From positions 1 to 38,478 of the forward strand of contig JABXKU010000019.1 of NCBI GenBank assembly GCA_013619105.1: a stretch of DNA of 38,478 nucleotides, read 5' to 3'. The DNA comes from Desulfuromonadales bacterium (GTDB lineage Bacteria > Desulfobacterota > Desulfuromonadia > Desulfuromonadales > Syntrophotaleaceae). The notes under the pieces were generated by a model. The model was given only the letters and a program-made list of their open reading frames with translations, made no database searches and had not been told where the DNA came from. How positions within the stretch are numbered: the first letter of the stretch is position 1; the number at the start of each line of letters is the position of its first letter. Shown one piece after another: positions 8,356 to 16,775 of the stretch. Position numbers and translations under genes: made by a program.

Positions 8356-8643
8356 ATGGCAGGATGCGGAGGGAGCTGTGCACAGGGAGCAGGCGGACCG
8401 TTTTCCGAAGGACGGGAACTAGTGGAATTTGTGGCGCAAGCTCATGACGGCGCTGTGCGAGAGCGCCCGCTTCCCGGCGGGGGGCTCGGTACCTTTTGTC
8501 AGGGGTGCGGCGCGCCCTTTGTCTTGACCACCCATGTTGGCAGTTGCCCCATCTGCGGCGGAATTCACGCTGTTTCTCCGCCCCGCGCCGACGATGCCGC
8601 CAACATCCAGTATGCTGGCGATGGGTTTAAATTGGATCCGTGA
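8356..8643 (+). CDS. Small Gly/Cys-rich zinc-ribbon-like protein
   Basis: A 95-residue protein starting MAGCGGSCAQGAGG. The C-terminal half has paired cysteines CQGCGAPF and CPICGG about 20 residues apart, a probable zinc ribbon; the N-terminal C-x3-C could be a second metal site. AAAGGAGA lies seven bases before the ATG. Similar short proteins with a Gly/Cys start occur in Geobacter relatives, to my recollection; none has a known function. The 260-base gap before the gene holds only short hairpins, such as GGCAGG/CCTGCC at 8159-8174. Confidence 0.7.
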   Translation: MAGCGGSCAQGAGGPFSEGRELVEFVAQAHDGAVRERPLPGGGLGTFCQGCGAPFVLTTHVGSCPICGGIHAVSPPRADDAANIQYAGDGFKLDP

Positions 8644-8716
8644 GCCGTGTACTTCCTTCAGACGTCTAGGTCTGAAAGACGGTGCTACGCCACATAGGTC
8701 TACAGCCCACAAAATC

Positions 8717-8746
8717 AAAACGCCCCGAATATTTTCGGGGCGTTTT
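8717..8746 (-). terminator. Terminator of element A and probably of the injection-system operon
   Basis: AAAACGCCCCGAA (8717-8729) pairs with TTCGGGGCGTTTT (8734-8746) around a 4-base loop. It is symmetric with U-runs on both sides, hence a bidirectional terminator. Confidence 0.9.
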
Positions 8747-8830
8747 GCGTTCATTTAAATCTTTGAGTATTCCCGTCGTGGGAATCTTTATCGGATCACC
8801 CGACTTCTGCGATCCAAGATGTTTCAAGTT

Positions 8831-8881
8831 TTAGTTGTATAGAAATTTCCCCATCTGGTCCGGCGGATCAGAGACTAGCAT
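8831..8881 (-). CDS. 16-residue conserved micro-ORF in element A
   Basis: ATG at 8881 follows AAAGGAGGAAGA by a suitable distance. The peptide is MLVSDPPDQMGKFLYN. The other element copy encodes the same length, MPVSDPPDPLGKFLST, with the frame and stop conserved. The differences include three synonymous changes (CCG/CCT, TTT/TTC, CTA/TTA). It may be a leader peptide or a very small protein; with only two copies, translation remains a hypothesis. Confidence 0.4.
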   Translation of the reverse strand: MLVSDPPDQMGKFLYN

Positions 8882-9050
8882 AACGTCTTCCTCCTTTGGA
8901 TTTAGAAACCTCTGTTGCTATTGAGGTTCTTAAACTATACCACAAAAGCTTGATGTCAACCGATGGAGATATGAGATGGCATGGCCGTGAAGGGGACTCG
9001 GTTTAATTCCAGACAGCGTTGCTAGCGGAAATCCACAAAGACCTTGCTTC

Positions 9051-9734
9051 CTAAGCCACGGCCTTGATCACGGCGATAATGGAGAAGACCAGGCTGACAA
9101 TCACCCAGACCGCCGCCAGTATCACGACTATAAGGGCGGCGATGAGATCGGTCACACTCACCAGGAAACCCGGCACCATGCCGTGCAGGAAGGAGACGAT
9201 GATGGTGGCCAGCAGCGAGGTGGCGATCAACAGAATCAGCCCCTTGTTCTGCAGAAAACGCTGATGGGCCATTACCAGCGCGCCGCTGGCGATCAGCTTG
9301 CCAGTCATGAGCAGTCCCAGGGTGGTGGCAGCGGCGCCGGTGGGAAACGTAGCGTAACCCATGGCGGCATAAGCTATCGGTCCGAAGGGAAGGGCGAGCA
9401 ATAAGCCGATGAGCAGCATGAGCAATCCGATGGCCGCTACGCCGGCCGCTAGGCAGCCCAGCAGCAGCAGTAGAGATACAATCAAAGTGGCTAGCCCCTG
9501 AATGCGGCCGGTAATCCGCTCCGGAAATACCAGCGGCCCCCCCATCAGCAGCGCGGTGAAGACCAGTTGGCCGTCCAGTAGCGCCAGACAGGGTATCCCC
9601 CAACCTACAGCTCCGGTGGAGCGCCCCAGCAAGGGAGCCGCCACTGTCAGCCCCAGTTCAGCAAGCAGCACGACACTGAGCACGATCAAGGCGAGCAGAA
9701 AGAGCGGTTTGCGCAGACTCTGAAGCGGGCTCAT
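9051..9734 (-). CDS. Polytopic membrane protein of the injection-system operon
   Basis: A 227-residue, very hydrophobic protein with about six membrane segments: near residues 10-35, 50-70, 80-105, 105-130, 165-185 and 190-225. There are few charged residues and no family I recognise. It is the last gene of the operon: GGAGG overlaps the end of the preceding gene, whose stop lies three bases upstream of this ATG. Its coupling to baseplate genes suggests a membrane docking or channel component of the injection system. This is inference from position. Confidence 0.8.
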   Translation of the reverse strand: MSPLQSLRKPLFLLALIVLSVVLLAELGLTVAAPLLGRSTGAVGWGIPCLALLDGQLVFTALLMGGPLVFPERITGRIQGLATLIVSLLLLLGCLAAGVAAIGLLMLLIGLLLALPFGPIAYAAMGYATFPTGAAATTLGLLMTGKLIASGALVMAHQRFLQNKGLILLIATSLLATIIVSFLHGMVPGFLVSVTDLIAALIVVILAAVWVIVSLVFSIIAVIKAVA

Positions 9735-9737
9735 GCG

Positions 9738-10220
9738 TTAGTCCTCCAACCGAATCTTGATACTGCCGGGTCCCGCATTGGTAAATACGAATTTTCCGCC
9801 GCCACTGTACACCACGAAGCTCGGATCGCCCTTTTCCTCGTTGGGCCAGTTCTGCGGATCGACGCTTTTGCCTTTTAACCTCTGCCCAGAATTTGGTGTA
9901 TAGCGGATATTCAATGCGCCATGGCTGGATCCTGTCACCAGAAAAGCGACCCTGCGCACCTCATCATCGGCCCTTGCGACATTGAATTGCCGCGTCCTGC
10001 CGCCGGGCAATACCAGCGGTTCCTGTAGAGAGACACCGTTGGCAGTCAAATCCGGTGCGGAAAGACGAGGGCCGCCAGCCAAGCCGCTCATAGCTTTTAA
10101 CCAGGCCGGCGGACGAAAGTTATCCACCTTCATACCATCGCTGCCTAAACCGGCAATGATCCCCACAGCACAGAGCACCGTGACAAGCACCAGCATAATC
10201 TGCAAGGTTTTGATCTTCAT
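9738..10220 (-). CDS. Signal-anchored exported protein of the injection-system operon
   Basis: A 160-residue protein. Residues 1-25 form a membrane anchor or signal peptide (IKTLQIMLVLVTVLCAVGIIAGL). The rest (~135 residues) is Gly- and beta-rich (LVLPGGRTRQFNVA, VAFLVTGSSHGALNIRYTP, FVVYSGGGKFVFTNAGPGSIKIRLED), like a small beta-sandwich facing the periplasm. It lies 11 bases downstream of the single-span protein gene and 3 bases before the polytopic membrane gene. No homology recognised. It probably works with its two neighbours as an envelope module. Confidence 0.75.
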   Translation of the reverse strand: MKIKTLQIMLVLVTVLCAVGIIAGLGSDGMKVDNFRPPAWLKAMSGLAGGPRLSAPDLTANGVSLQEPLVLPGGRTRQFNVARADDEVRRVAFLVTGSSHGALNIRYTPNSGQRLKGKSVDPQNWPNEEKGDPSFVVYSGGGKFVFTNAGPGSIKIRLED

Positions 10221-10231
10221 AATCGCCCCGT

Positions 10232-11320
10232 TTACTTGCCGCCGTCTGTTATGATTTCGATCGATTTAATCATCGTCAGGGCTCCTTGGTGCCCGAACTC
10301 AAAATGGTCGATCTGGGCCTCTTCAGAGCTCACTGTGACGGTGCTGGGAGTCTCGTATTCATAAGGAGTGGCACTTGCTACGTCAGAGTCCACCACATTT
10401 CCGTCACGATCATAAGCCCTGAGTTGGTACTCTACCTTGGCGCCAAAAAAGGCAACGGAAACACTGGAGGCGGGCTGCTGTAGGCTGAACCGCAGTGCCA
10501 TAGCGTTGCACTTGTTCAGCTGATCTGGAGACGCCGTGGAGAGAATCGGCTCCTGGAATTTATAACTACCCGCCGGCAAGATCGCGGGTAAGGCATCCGC
10601 ACAATAAGGGCGATAGATTTGCAGGTGACCAGGTAACACCGGAGCGAGAATCATCGCTGACGCGCGGTGAAGGTCTGCCGCCCGGGCTGTGGGTTGTATG
10701 GCACCCGCAGGAACACGTTCCACCGCCCGGGTTGTGGGTTTTAGGGCCCCCACAGAGGTCGTGGCTTTAGACTTTATCTCCACTCTCGTTATCCCTTCCT
10801 GCAGATAAGTATCGGACTCTATCACCCCGGCCGCAGCTTCGCTGAAGGTAATCTGAGTCGTTTGTGAGCGGTTCATTACCCACCAGGTAATCCCTCCCGC
10901 CAGTAACACCAAGACCGCCGCAGCGACGATGACGATCCACCAGGGAAATCCTTTTTCTTTTTTCGGGGCCGGCTCCGACATTTCGGGGACCTCGAAGGAG
11001 ATCACCGGTCCCTGGTTGTACTCTTCATCGGTGTTGTCCTCGGACATAACATCCAATCTGAGACCGTAGCGGCCTGCCGGTGTGCCGGGGGGGACGCTCA
11101 CCAGTACCTTGAAGGTCTGAGTCTGGTTCGACTGCATGTCTTTGGTCGCCGGTTTCGCCATCTGCAACCAGGCTTGCTCGGCTCCCTGCAGGGCCACGGC
11201 TTTTGCTTTTGCCTCTACCGCCCGCTCGCCCACGTAGCGTACGGCGAAACCGGCCGCCCCCTGGCCTTGCTGTAAGGTCAAAACGTCGTCCGTCGGAGAA
11301 ATTTCGAAATAATTTGGCAT
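10232..11320 (-). CDS. Single-span membrane protein with Ig-like N-terminal domain
   Basis: A 362-residue protein in three parts. Residues 1-~113 form a beta-rich Ig-like domain (MPNYFEISPTDDVLTL... VPPGTPAGRYGLRLDVMSEDN...). One membrane helix follows at ~123-150 (FPWWIVIVAAAVLVLLAGGITWW). Residues ~155-362 form a beta-rich domain with conserved-looking YDRDGNVV and HFEFGH segments. N-terminal domains of this kind occur in proteins linked to phage-tail-like injection clusters, to my recollection. With the N-terminus in the cytoplasm, the Ig-like domain could bind the baseplate and the C-terminal domain could face the periplasm. It lies 17 bases after the gpI-like gene. Confidence 0.75.
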   Translation of the reverse strand: MPNYFEISPTDDVLTLQQGQGAAGFAVRYVGERAVEAKAKAVALQGAEQAWLQMAKPATKDMQSNQTQTFKVLVSVPPGTPAGRYGLRLDVMSEDNTDEEYNQGPVISFEVPEMSEPAPKKEKGFPWWIVIVAAAVLVLLAGGITWWVMNRSQTTQITFSEAAAGVIESDTYLQEGITRVEIKSKATTSVGALKPTTRAVERVPAGAIQPTARAADLHRASAMILAPVLPGHLQIYRPYCADALPAILPAGSYKFQEPILSTASPDQLNKCNAMALRFSLQQPASSVSVAFFGAKVEYQLRAYDRDGNVVDSDVASATPYEYETPSTVTVSSEEAQIDHFEFGHQGALTMIKSIEIITDGGK

Positions 11321-11337
11321 GGCTCGATTCCTTTGCG

Positions 11338-11874
11338 TTATTCGAAACTGAGTTCATCTTGGTGGTAAGTGACGTAGGCCGGTTTCTCGAAAGCCACGAT
11401 GGCATGGATCAGCTCTGCATGGGCTTCCGTTTCCCGGGGCGCTGTTACTAACAGATGGAAAGGTCGCGCTGCTCCGCTGTGATCCCGGTTCTCTTCGATG
11501 CGGAATCCGGTTCGTCCCGTGGCAATCTCAAGAAATCGTATCAGCCCACGGCGGGTACCTCGGATCCGCGAAAGCTCTGCGGCCGCCGCGCACAACTCCC
11601 GCAAGTGACCCTGCCCGGTCGGTAGTTCGCCTCCCGATCCGTCGGCGCACCGACGCACCAGAAAACGATCCAAGTCGACCCAGGCGGCTAAAAACGGGAC
11701 CATTTTATCCGGCGCGCGGCGTGGGTCGAACAACCGGTCCACCGAGGCGAGCAGTTCCTCCACCGGTTCCGGCAGTCGTGCGGCCACCTCCAGCAACGCA
11801 TCCAGGGGAGTGCCGGGTCGTACCGCATCTTGGAAAACGGTCGGCAACAGGGCTTCTATGTCAGGTCGATCCAT
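11338..11874 (-). CDS. Phage tail protein I (gpI)-like baseplate protein, Afp12-type
   Basis: A 178-residue protein with the gpI-family pattern: PTVFQDAVRPGTPLDALLEV near the N-terminus, FDPRRAPDKMVPFLAAWVDLD in the middle, and SRIRGTRRGLIRFLEIATG after it. In P2 phage gpI, and Afp12-like proteins of injection systems, this is a baseplate wedge component that packs on the J-like protein. It overlaps the baseplate-J gene by 14 bases, which implies translational coupling. No fibre gene follows it, unlike the Afp order. Confidence 0.87.
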   Translation of the reverse strand: MDRPDIEALLPTVFQDAVRPGTPLDALLEVAARLPEPVEELLASVDRLFDPRRAPDKMVPFLAAWVDLDRFLVRRCADGSGGELPTGQGHLRELCAAAAELSRIRGTRRGLIRFLEIATGRTGFRIEENRDHSGAARPFHLLVTAPRETEAHAELIHAIVAFEKPAYVTYHQDELSFE

Positions 11875-14431
11875 CGTGTACCGTCTCTATCTGGTGTTCA
11901 TCGCTGCAGAATAGATATCCTTCACCAATGGTGACTAGTTCACTAAAGGTGGTATCCGATACCAAGCGGAAGCGTTTATTGTCGTCGCTGCGAAAGATAC
12001 CCTTGGGGCTTCCGCACAACAGCATCGTCTCCGCATCGTTGGCCTGAACCAGGGGCGGTGCTACGGCCAGATCGTTCACCCGGTGCAGCAGACGCTCGGT
12101 GTCCCGCAGCGGCAGGCCACAGTCGATGCCGGGTACCTGCCAGGCGGGATCCTTGCGGGAGCTGTCCATGGACAATACGCCAGCATGGAAGGTTGCCGCA
12201 TAGACATGCTCGCCGTGGCTGGCAAGAGCGCGACAAGAACCGCCGCGCCAGCCGCTTCCCATGCTTGTCCAACCGTCAATTTCTTCGGGATCTCGGCGTA
12301 GTTCCCAACGCTGGCATCCGTCCCCTTCCGCCCCGCCCATTGCCCCTAGGCCGGCCCATAAAAACGCACGGGGACCAATGCGCTGAGGGGACAGTATCCG
12401 GACGTCTCGCCCCGTCAGGCCGATGTTCCGGAATCCTTCCAACTGATCATCGGGGCAGAGGTAGACGCCGAGGCTGTTGCGCGCCGCTACGGCGACCTGG
12501 GTTCCGATCCGTGGAGCTTCTACCGTCACTACGGCGTAAAAGCCAAGACTTTGGTCGTTCGGGTCGACCAGTACCGGCACCGGTCCGGAATTTGGCGGTA
12601 CCTGAAAAAGTCCTTCATCGGTCGCCAACAACAGAACCGGGGTACCGCCGCGACAAAGCCAGGCCGCATCGTTGACCCGGAATCCCAATTCATGAACCGT
12701 CGTCCAGTTCCGTCCGCAATCTTCGCTCAGGCGCACTCGGCTTATCTCGCCGTCATCGCCCGTCTGGTGGGATATGGCAGCGACCAGGCCTGGCTTGCAA
12801 TCACAGCAGGCCACCTGTTCGACACTCTCGCCGTCGAACTGATCTAGAAGTTCCCAGCCTAAACCGTCGTCCATGGTACGAAACATACGGTCGCCAGCGG
12901 CTACGTACCACAGGCCGCGGTGAAAAGGATCGACCTTCACCGCACCGACCTGGGCGTCTGGGGCCTGGTCGACGAAAAACCTTACGCCGTCGGCATATTG
13001 CACACCTGGTTCGTTCAGCACCGTATGGTAGATATCGGAAGCATGGAGTCGGCGGCGCAGAGGATGGCTGCCCAGGGGATTGATCAATTCACAGAGACGG
13101 GCCACCACCCGGCTGCGTACCGCCTGCAGGTCTTCTTCCGGGTGTAGCACCAACCGTGCATGTACCCGGATCGGCTTAAAACGGTACCAGTCGACAACGC
13201 AAGAGGTGCCCAACGGGCGTCGCTCGTCGATCGACTGCCGTACCCTGGTCAGGGCTTCTTCGGTCTGAGCGTTTTCGAGCTGTGTTTTGCTAAATAGCTG
13301 TTGCGCACTGCGCGCAAGTTCCGGAACCAGCAGCAACTGTACCGTGCCGGGGTCGGCGAAACGCCAGCGTTCGGCGCGGGCGACGGCATGGGCGCGGCCC
13401 ACGCTGCCCTCTCGTAGAGCCACCGCTTCGTAATCCCGCGCGGTCACCGCACGGTGAAGACTGTGCAGTTCCTGCGGCCCTCGTACTAGAGCGTTCTGTA
13501 GCGACTCGGCCTCGCAGCCACCGACCGCTGACTCGGGATTGTCGACCCGTAAACCGGGGATCGGATCCTTGAGCACGGTGAGCGCCTGGGCGGCCACATT
13601 ACCCGCCGGACCGCCTCCGCAGCGGTACCAGGCACAGATGCGTTTGCCGGCTGGCGGTACCGCGGCGACAGCCTCGGCTGTCCTGCTCAAGCCGTTGCCG
13701 GTATCTGCTCCCGCGGCACGGACCGACGCTGCGAAGGTGATGATGCCGGTAGCCCGGTCGGCGACGTAGACATGGTCATCGCCGTCGAAGCGGGCAAAAT
13801 GCGCCACTTCCCGCCAGACCCGAAAGGTGGCGCCCTCGTGATTTAAAGAAGGGACGCGCTCATCGAGTTTTTCGGTGGTTTCCACCGCCACCACCAGGTC
13901 GAGCTCATCGCCAGTCGGTGCGACCACCGGCGCATTGCGCAGTTGAAAATTCTGCCCCGGCAGACCGTCGGACACCCCCAGCGCCTCTCCTTGGATCAAT
14001 CGACAGTGATGGGCCAGAACCGTGGTGCTTTGCTGATTTGACTCCAGGGTAACGGCTGCCACGGTAACGAAGACCGGCGGCTCTTCCCCCTCGGCGCTGC
14101 GGGAGACCGTCACCCGAGTGCCCCTCGGCACTTCGATCCGGCGGGTGATACCCTCGGTACGTCGCAGATGCAGCGCTACCCTGGCGGCGCTCGGGGGCGC
14201 CAGCTTGACTCCCATCATGCGCAAAAACTCGATGTAGGCTTTTTCCGGCAGGCGGTTGATGCGGTAAAGCATGACCTCGGTGAGGAAGGCGTAAAGCTCC
14301 AGCAGGGTGGTCCCGGGATCGCTGGCACTTAGGTCGGTCCATTCAGGACAGCGCTCGCCAACCATTCGCTTGGCTTCGGCCAGAAGGTCATGGAAGGTCC
14401 GGTCGTCTAGCTTGGGTGTCGGCAGGCTCAT
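11861..14431 (-). CDS. Baseplate J-like protein with C-terminal BNR-type propeller (Afp11-type)
   Basis: An 856-residue fusion. Residues 1-~520 match the baseplate-assembly (gpJ/gp47-like) family: SDPGTTLLELYAFLTEVMLYRINRLPEK near the start, then ...ESLQNALVRGPQELHSLHRAVTARDYEAVA. Residues ~530-856 form a series of blades with BNR/Asp-box-like repeats (FRTMDDGLGWELL, RLSEDCGRNWTTV, ATDEGLFQVP, AGLGAMGG, AATFHAGVLSMDSS, FRSDDNKRFRLVS), i.e. a beta-propeller. J-like proteins form the outer baseplate wedge; the propeller could bind a surface ligand or the envelope. The ATG at 14431 overlaps the gp25 stop as ATGA, so the 32 codons upstream in the frame are not used. Confidence 0.88.
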   Translation of the reverse strand: MSLPTPKLDDRTFHDLLAEAKRMVGERCPEWTDLSASDPGTTLLELYAFLTEVMLYRINRLPEKAYIEFLRMMGVKLAPPSAARVALHLRRTEGITRRIEVPRGTRVTVSRSAEGEEPPVFVTVAAVTLESNQQSTTVLAHHCRLIQGEALGVSDGLPGQNFQLRNAPVVAPTGDELDLVVAVETTEKLDERVPSLNHEGATFRVWREVAHFARFDGDDHVYVADRATGIITFAASVRAAGADTGNGLSRTAEAVAAVPPAGKRICAWYRCGGGPAGNVAAQALTVLKDPIPGLRVDNPESAVGGCEAESLQNALVRGPQELHSLHRAVTARDYEAVALREGSVGRAHAVARAERWRFADPGTVQLLLVPELARSAQQLFSKTQLENAQTEEALTRVRQSIDERRPLGTSCVVDWYRFKPIRVHARLVLHPEEDLQAVRSRVVARLCELINPLGSHPLRRRLHASDIYHTVLNEPGVQYADGVRFFVDQAPDAQVGAVKVDPFHRGLWYVAAGDRMFRTMDDGLGWELLDQFDGESVEQVACCDCKPGLVAAISHQTGDDGEISRVRLSEDCGRNWTTVHELGFRVNDAAWLCRGGTPVLLLATDEGLFQVPPNSGPVPVLVDPNDQSLGFYAVVTVEAPRIGTQVAVAARNSLGVYLCPDDQLEGFRNIGLTGRDVRILSPQRIGPRAFLWAGLGAMGGAEGDGCQRWELRRDPEEIDGWTSMGSGWRGGSCRALASHGEHVYAATFHAGVLSMDSSRKDPAWQVPGIDCGLPLRDTERLLHRVNDLAVAPPLVQANDAETMLLCGSPKGIFRSDDNKRFRLVSDTTFSELVTIGEGYLFCSDEHQIETVHDGST

Positions 14432-14928
14432 GCCTTGAAATCCCCCTGTTGTAAATCTTGCTCCGTCGGAACAGTAACTAGCCGGGCGCCATGCAGGTCG
14501 TAACCAATGGTCAGGCGCTCCTCCCAAAGAGTACGGCGGATGCGGTATTCCAGCACGATATCCAGCACGGAAGCGTCGCCACTACCGTGCAGGTTGGCGC
14601 CCGCATCCAGGCGGACAATCGTCACCCGCGGCTCCCAGCGCCGCAGGGCCTCTCCCACGTAATGAATCGCCAGCCCGGAGGTGCCGGCATCGTTCGGCGC
14701 AAATACCAGCCGATGCAGCCAGCAGCCGTAATCGGGCCGCATAATCCGCTCGCCTGGCCGAGTACTCAGTAGTAATAGAATGGCCTGGCGCACGGCTCGC
14801 CCCTCTTCGACCATGGCGATGGCGCCGGTAGCACCGAGGGTCAGGCCGCGGGGCGCATCCCCCGGATCGGAAGCTATCGCCCCCGCCGGAAGATCGAACA
14901 GCCAGGCACGATCTACGGATCCTCTCAT
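14428..14928 (-). CDS. gp25-like baseplate wedge protein (Afp9-type)
   Basis: A 166-residue protein of the gp25/GPW family. The diagnostic stretch is STRPGERIMRPDYGCWLHRLVFAPN (about residues 55-80), which includes the conserved E-R and P-x-Y-G motifs. The family forms the inner baseplate wedge that nucleates sheath assembly. A ~35-residue N-terminal extension precedes the domain. It overlaps both neighbours by ATGA, so the three baseplate genes are probably translationally coupled. Confidence 0.93.
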   Translation of the reverse strand: MRGSVDRAWLFDLPAGAIASDPGDAPRGLTLGATGAIAMVEEGRAVRQAILLLLSTRPGERIMRPDYGCWLHRLVFAPNDAGTSGLAIHYVGEALRRWEPRVTIVRLDAGANLHGSGDASVLDIVLEYRIRRTLWEERLTIGYDLHGARLVTVPTEQDLQQGDFKA

Positions 14929-15269
14929 GGCTGCTCCTGTTCCACGAATTGTTGACCGCTGTTACGCACCTGATACTTTACCGTGCCGGGGGGGGTGCCA
15001 TCGGTCAGTCCGATCACTGTGTCCAGACATATCCGTCGACCATCGATCCGTACCAGCGAGGAATACCCCTGCTGCACCGCCAGGGTTAAAGTGCAGGGCT
15101 TGATAGTCGGGCCGTAGTTGGGGCAACCGCCGATGGAACGGGACACGGGATCGTGCTCCACCAGTACCCGGCGACCCTCGATACGGATCCAGTCCTGGCT
15201 CGTCGTAATGCCCACCCGTCCCAGTTCATGAGCGCAGCGCAGATCTGCATCCTCCGTCAATAACTTCAT
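14925..15269 (-). CDS. PAAR-like spike-tip candidate (Afp10 position)
   Basis: A 114-residue protein between the spike and gp25 genes, the usual place of the PAAR-like tip. It carries Cys and His candidates for metal binding (C12, H14, H39, C49, C59, C81), a beta-rich sequence and the segment IKPCTLTLAVQQGYSS. Canonical PAAR motifs are not visible, so the call rests mostly on position, size and Cys/His content. If correct, it caps the spike and sharpens it. Start ATG abuts the spike stop; the end overlaps gp25 by four bases. Confidence 0.7.
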   Translation of the reverse strand: MKLLTEDADLRCAHELGRVGITTSQDWIRIEGRRVLVEHDPVSRSIGGCPNYGPTIKPCTLTLAVQQGYSSLVRIDGRRICLDTVIGLTDGTPPGTVKYQVRNSGQQFVEQEQP

Positions 15270-16775
15270 TCAGGTTCTCCGTTGCATATCAATCCGGTCG
15301 GCACCGAGGACCAGGCGTTTGCCCGGAGCCTCGATCACTAATTCCCCTTCGGCATGCAGCAACAATCCGTCGGGGGTGAGGGACAGGAAGCTACCCTCAG
15401 AATTTTGCAGGTGGATGGAGCCATCCGCATCGTTGAGCTGAATGCGTTGTCCTCCCCGTGTTACCAGGCTGTATGGGCGGTGTTCGCCGGAACGGTGCGC
15501 GGCGTTCGGATCGCGGGGTGGGCCGTCACGGTGGAACAGCCCGCCGAGGACGATCCCCCGTGAGGGATCCCCGTCCGGTAGGGCCACCAGTACGCGGTCG
15601 CCAACTTCTGGCAATACCACCACGCCCTTGTCGTTGCCCGCGCCGAGCTGTAGGACCATCATCCAGGAGCTCAGGGCATCGCCAAAGCTGTTCAGGCTGA
15701 CTTGAACCCGCCCAGAGTCTTCGGGGTCGTCCACATCGCAGACTTCAGCGACTACCAGTGCCGGTAACGCTTGTGGCTGCTCGGGCGATTCGGGACGGGT
15801 ATCCAGTTCGCAGATGTAGCCGCTGTCGGCATCCAGGGTATGCACTACCGTCCTGAGCAGGTAAGGACCTTCCTTGCCTACCGCGACGCCCCGCAGCCTG
15901 ACCCGGCGGCCTGGTCTCAGAGCCACGTCGCCTTCTGCCACGCCCCACAGGACTTCACTAGCGGCTTGATTGTGTTCCAGTTCAGCGGCTAGCAGAGCTT
16001 CGGCCTCTCTGTCGCTCTCCACCACGGCTCCCAGAAGGGTTCGTTCACCGGTGGAATATTCCCCGACCGTAATGTTGTTCGCCCTTTGAGATTGAACCTG
16101 ACGGGGCTCGCCGGTATGGAGGTCCCAGCCCAACAGCCGCACCGTATTCACGGACCGGAGGACGTTGCGCTCCAATCGCGCCTCGAACAGGTTCTCCCCC
16201 AGGGACAGTTCCAGAATATCGTCTTCCAGGGCCTGGAGGGAGAACAAGCACAGAGTCTCGTTCAGCACAAAGAAGTGCAAATCGCTACGTGCAGCATACT
16301 CCCGTAATAGAGCGAGATCGTGAGCGAATCGGGGCACGATACGTGGCCAGACCGGTCCTTCGGCACTCGCCTCGGCGTTTATTCCCGCCTCGCTAGCGAG
16401 GGTCCGGGTCAGTTCGGCGGTGGTGGTTTCTACATGGGTACGAACGGTCTGCCGGTGTTGCAAGCGGCCCAGTGCATCGTAAGCTCGCACGCACAGGGTA
16501 AATGCGCCGGACGGCTCATGACGGTGTTCGACGCTGGCCACCTCGCCGCTGAAGACCGCCGCCGGCTGGCCGTCGATATGCACGCTGAGCCCATCCCCCG
16601 GCTTCACCGCGATCTGCTGACGGGCGGAAGTATCCGAGGTCAAGGCACTCCAACTCAATTGGCATTGGCTCGGCGCATTCAACCGCTGCACAATCCGTAA
16701 CCGGGATACCTGAAACCCCTTACCTGGCTCGACGCCTTCCACCCTAAGGCCGGGCAGCGCGTGAATCTGTTTCAT
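15270..16775 (-). CDS. VgrG-like spike protein (Afp8-type)
   Basis: A 501-residue central spike. Residues 1-~320 form the gp27-like hub domain. Residues ~345-430 form the gp5-like OB domain (VCDVDDPEDSGRVQVSL, then VVVLPEVGDRVLVALPDGDPSRGIVLGGL). Residues ~450-501 form a short beta-helical needle with the repeating pattern IQLNDADGSIHLQ..., FLSLTPDGLLL. Only a short needle follows the OB fold and no effector domain is appended. In contractile systems this trimer sits under the tube and pierces the target membrane. It overlaps the LysM gene by four bases (ATGA). Confidence 0.93.
   Translation of the reverse strand: MKQIHALPGLRVEGVEPGKGFQVSRLRIVQRLNAPSQCQLSWSALTSDTSARQQIAVKPGDGLSVHIDGQPAAVFSGEVASVEHRHEPSGAFTLCVRAYDALGRLQHRQTVRTHVETTTAELTRTLASEAGINAEASAEGPVWPRIVPRFAHDLALLREYAARSDLHFFVLNETLCLFSLQALEDDILELSLGENLFEARLERNVLRSVNTVRLLGWDLHTGEPRQVQSQRANNITVGEYSTGERTLLGAVVESDREAEALLAAELEHNQAASEVLWGVAEGDVALRPGRRVRLRGVAVGKEGPYLLRTVVHTLDADSGYICELDTRPESPEQPQALPALVVAEVCDVDDPEDSGRVQVSLNSFGDALSSWMMVLQLGAGNDKGVVVLPEVGDRVLVALPDGDPSRGIVLGGLFHRDGPPRDPNAAHRSGEHRPYSLVTRGGQRIQLNDADGSIHLQNSEGSFLSLTPDGLLLHAEGELVIEAPGKRLVLGADRIDMQRRT

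Larger units (their letters stand above)
8701..8970 (-). ncRNA. Element A: structured ~250-bp repeat with 16-codon ORF and terminator
   Basis: This is one of two direct copies; the other is at 22679-22948, with a constant offset of 13,978 bases and no net indel. Read on the minus strand it has an AACCTC/GAGGTT hairpin, the ribosome-binding site AAAGGAGGAAGA, a 16-codon ORF, a GGATC/GATCC hairpin, an ATTCCC/GGGAAT hairpin and a strong terminator. The order suggests a short independent transcript or a 3' regulatory element behind the last gene of the injection-system operon. No Rfam family is recognised. A TATAGT box precedes the first hairpin (minus strand), but no well-spaced -35 was found. 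Confidence 0.5.
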
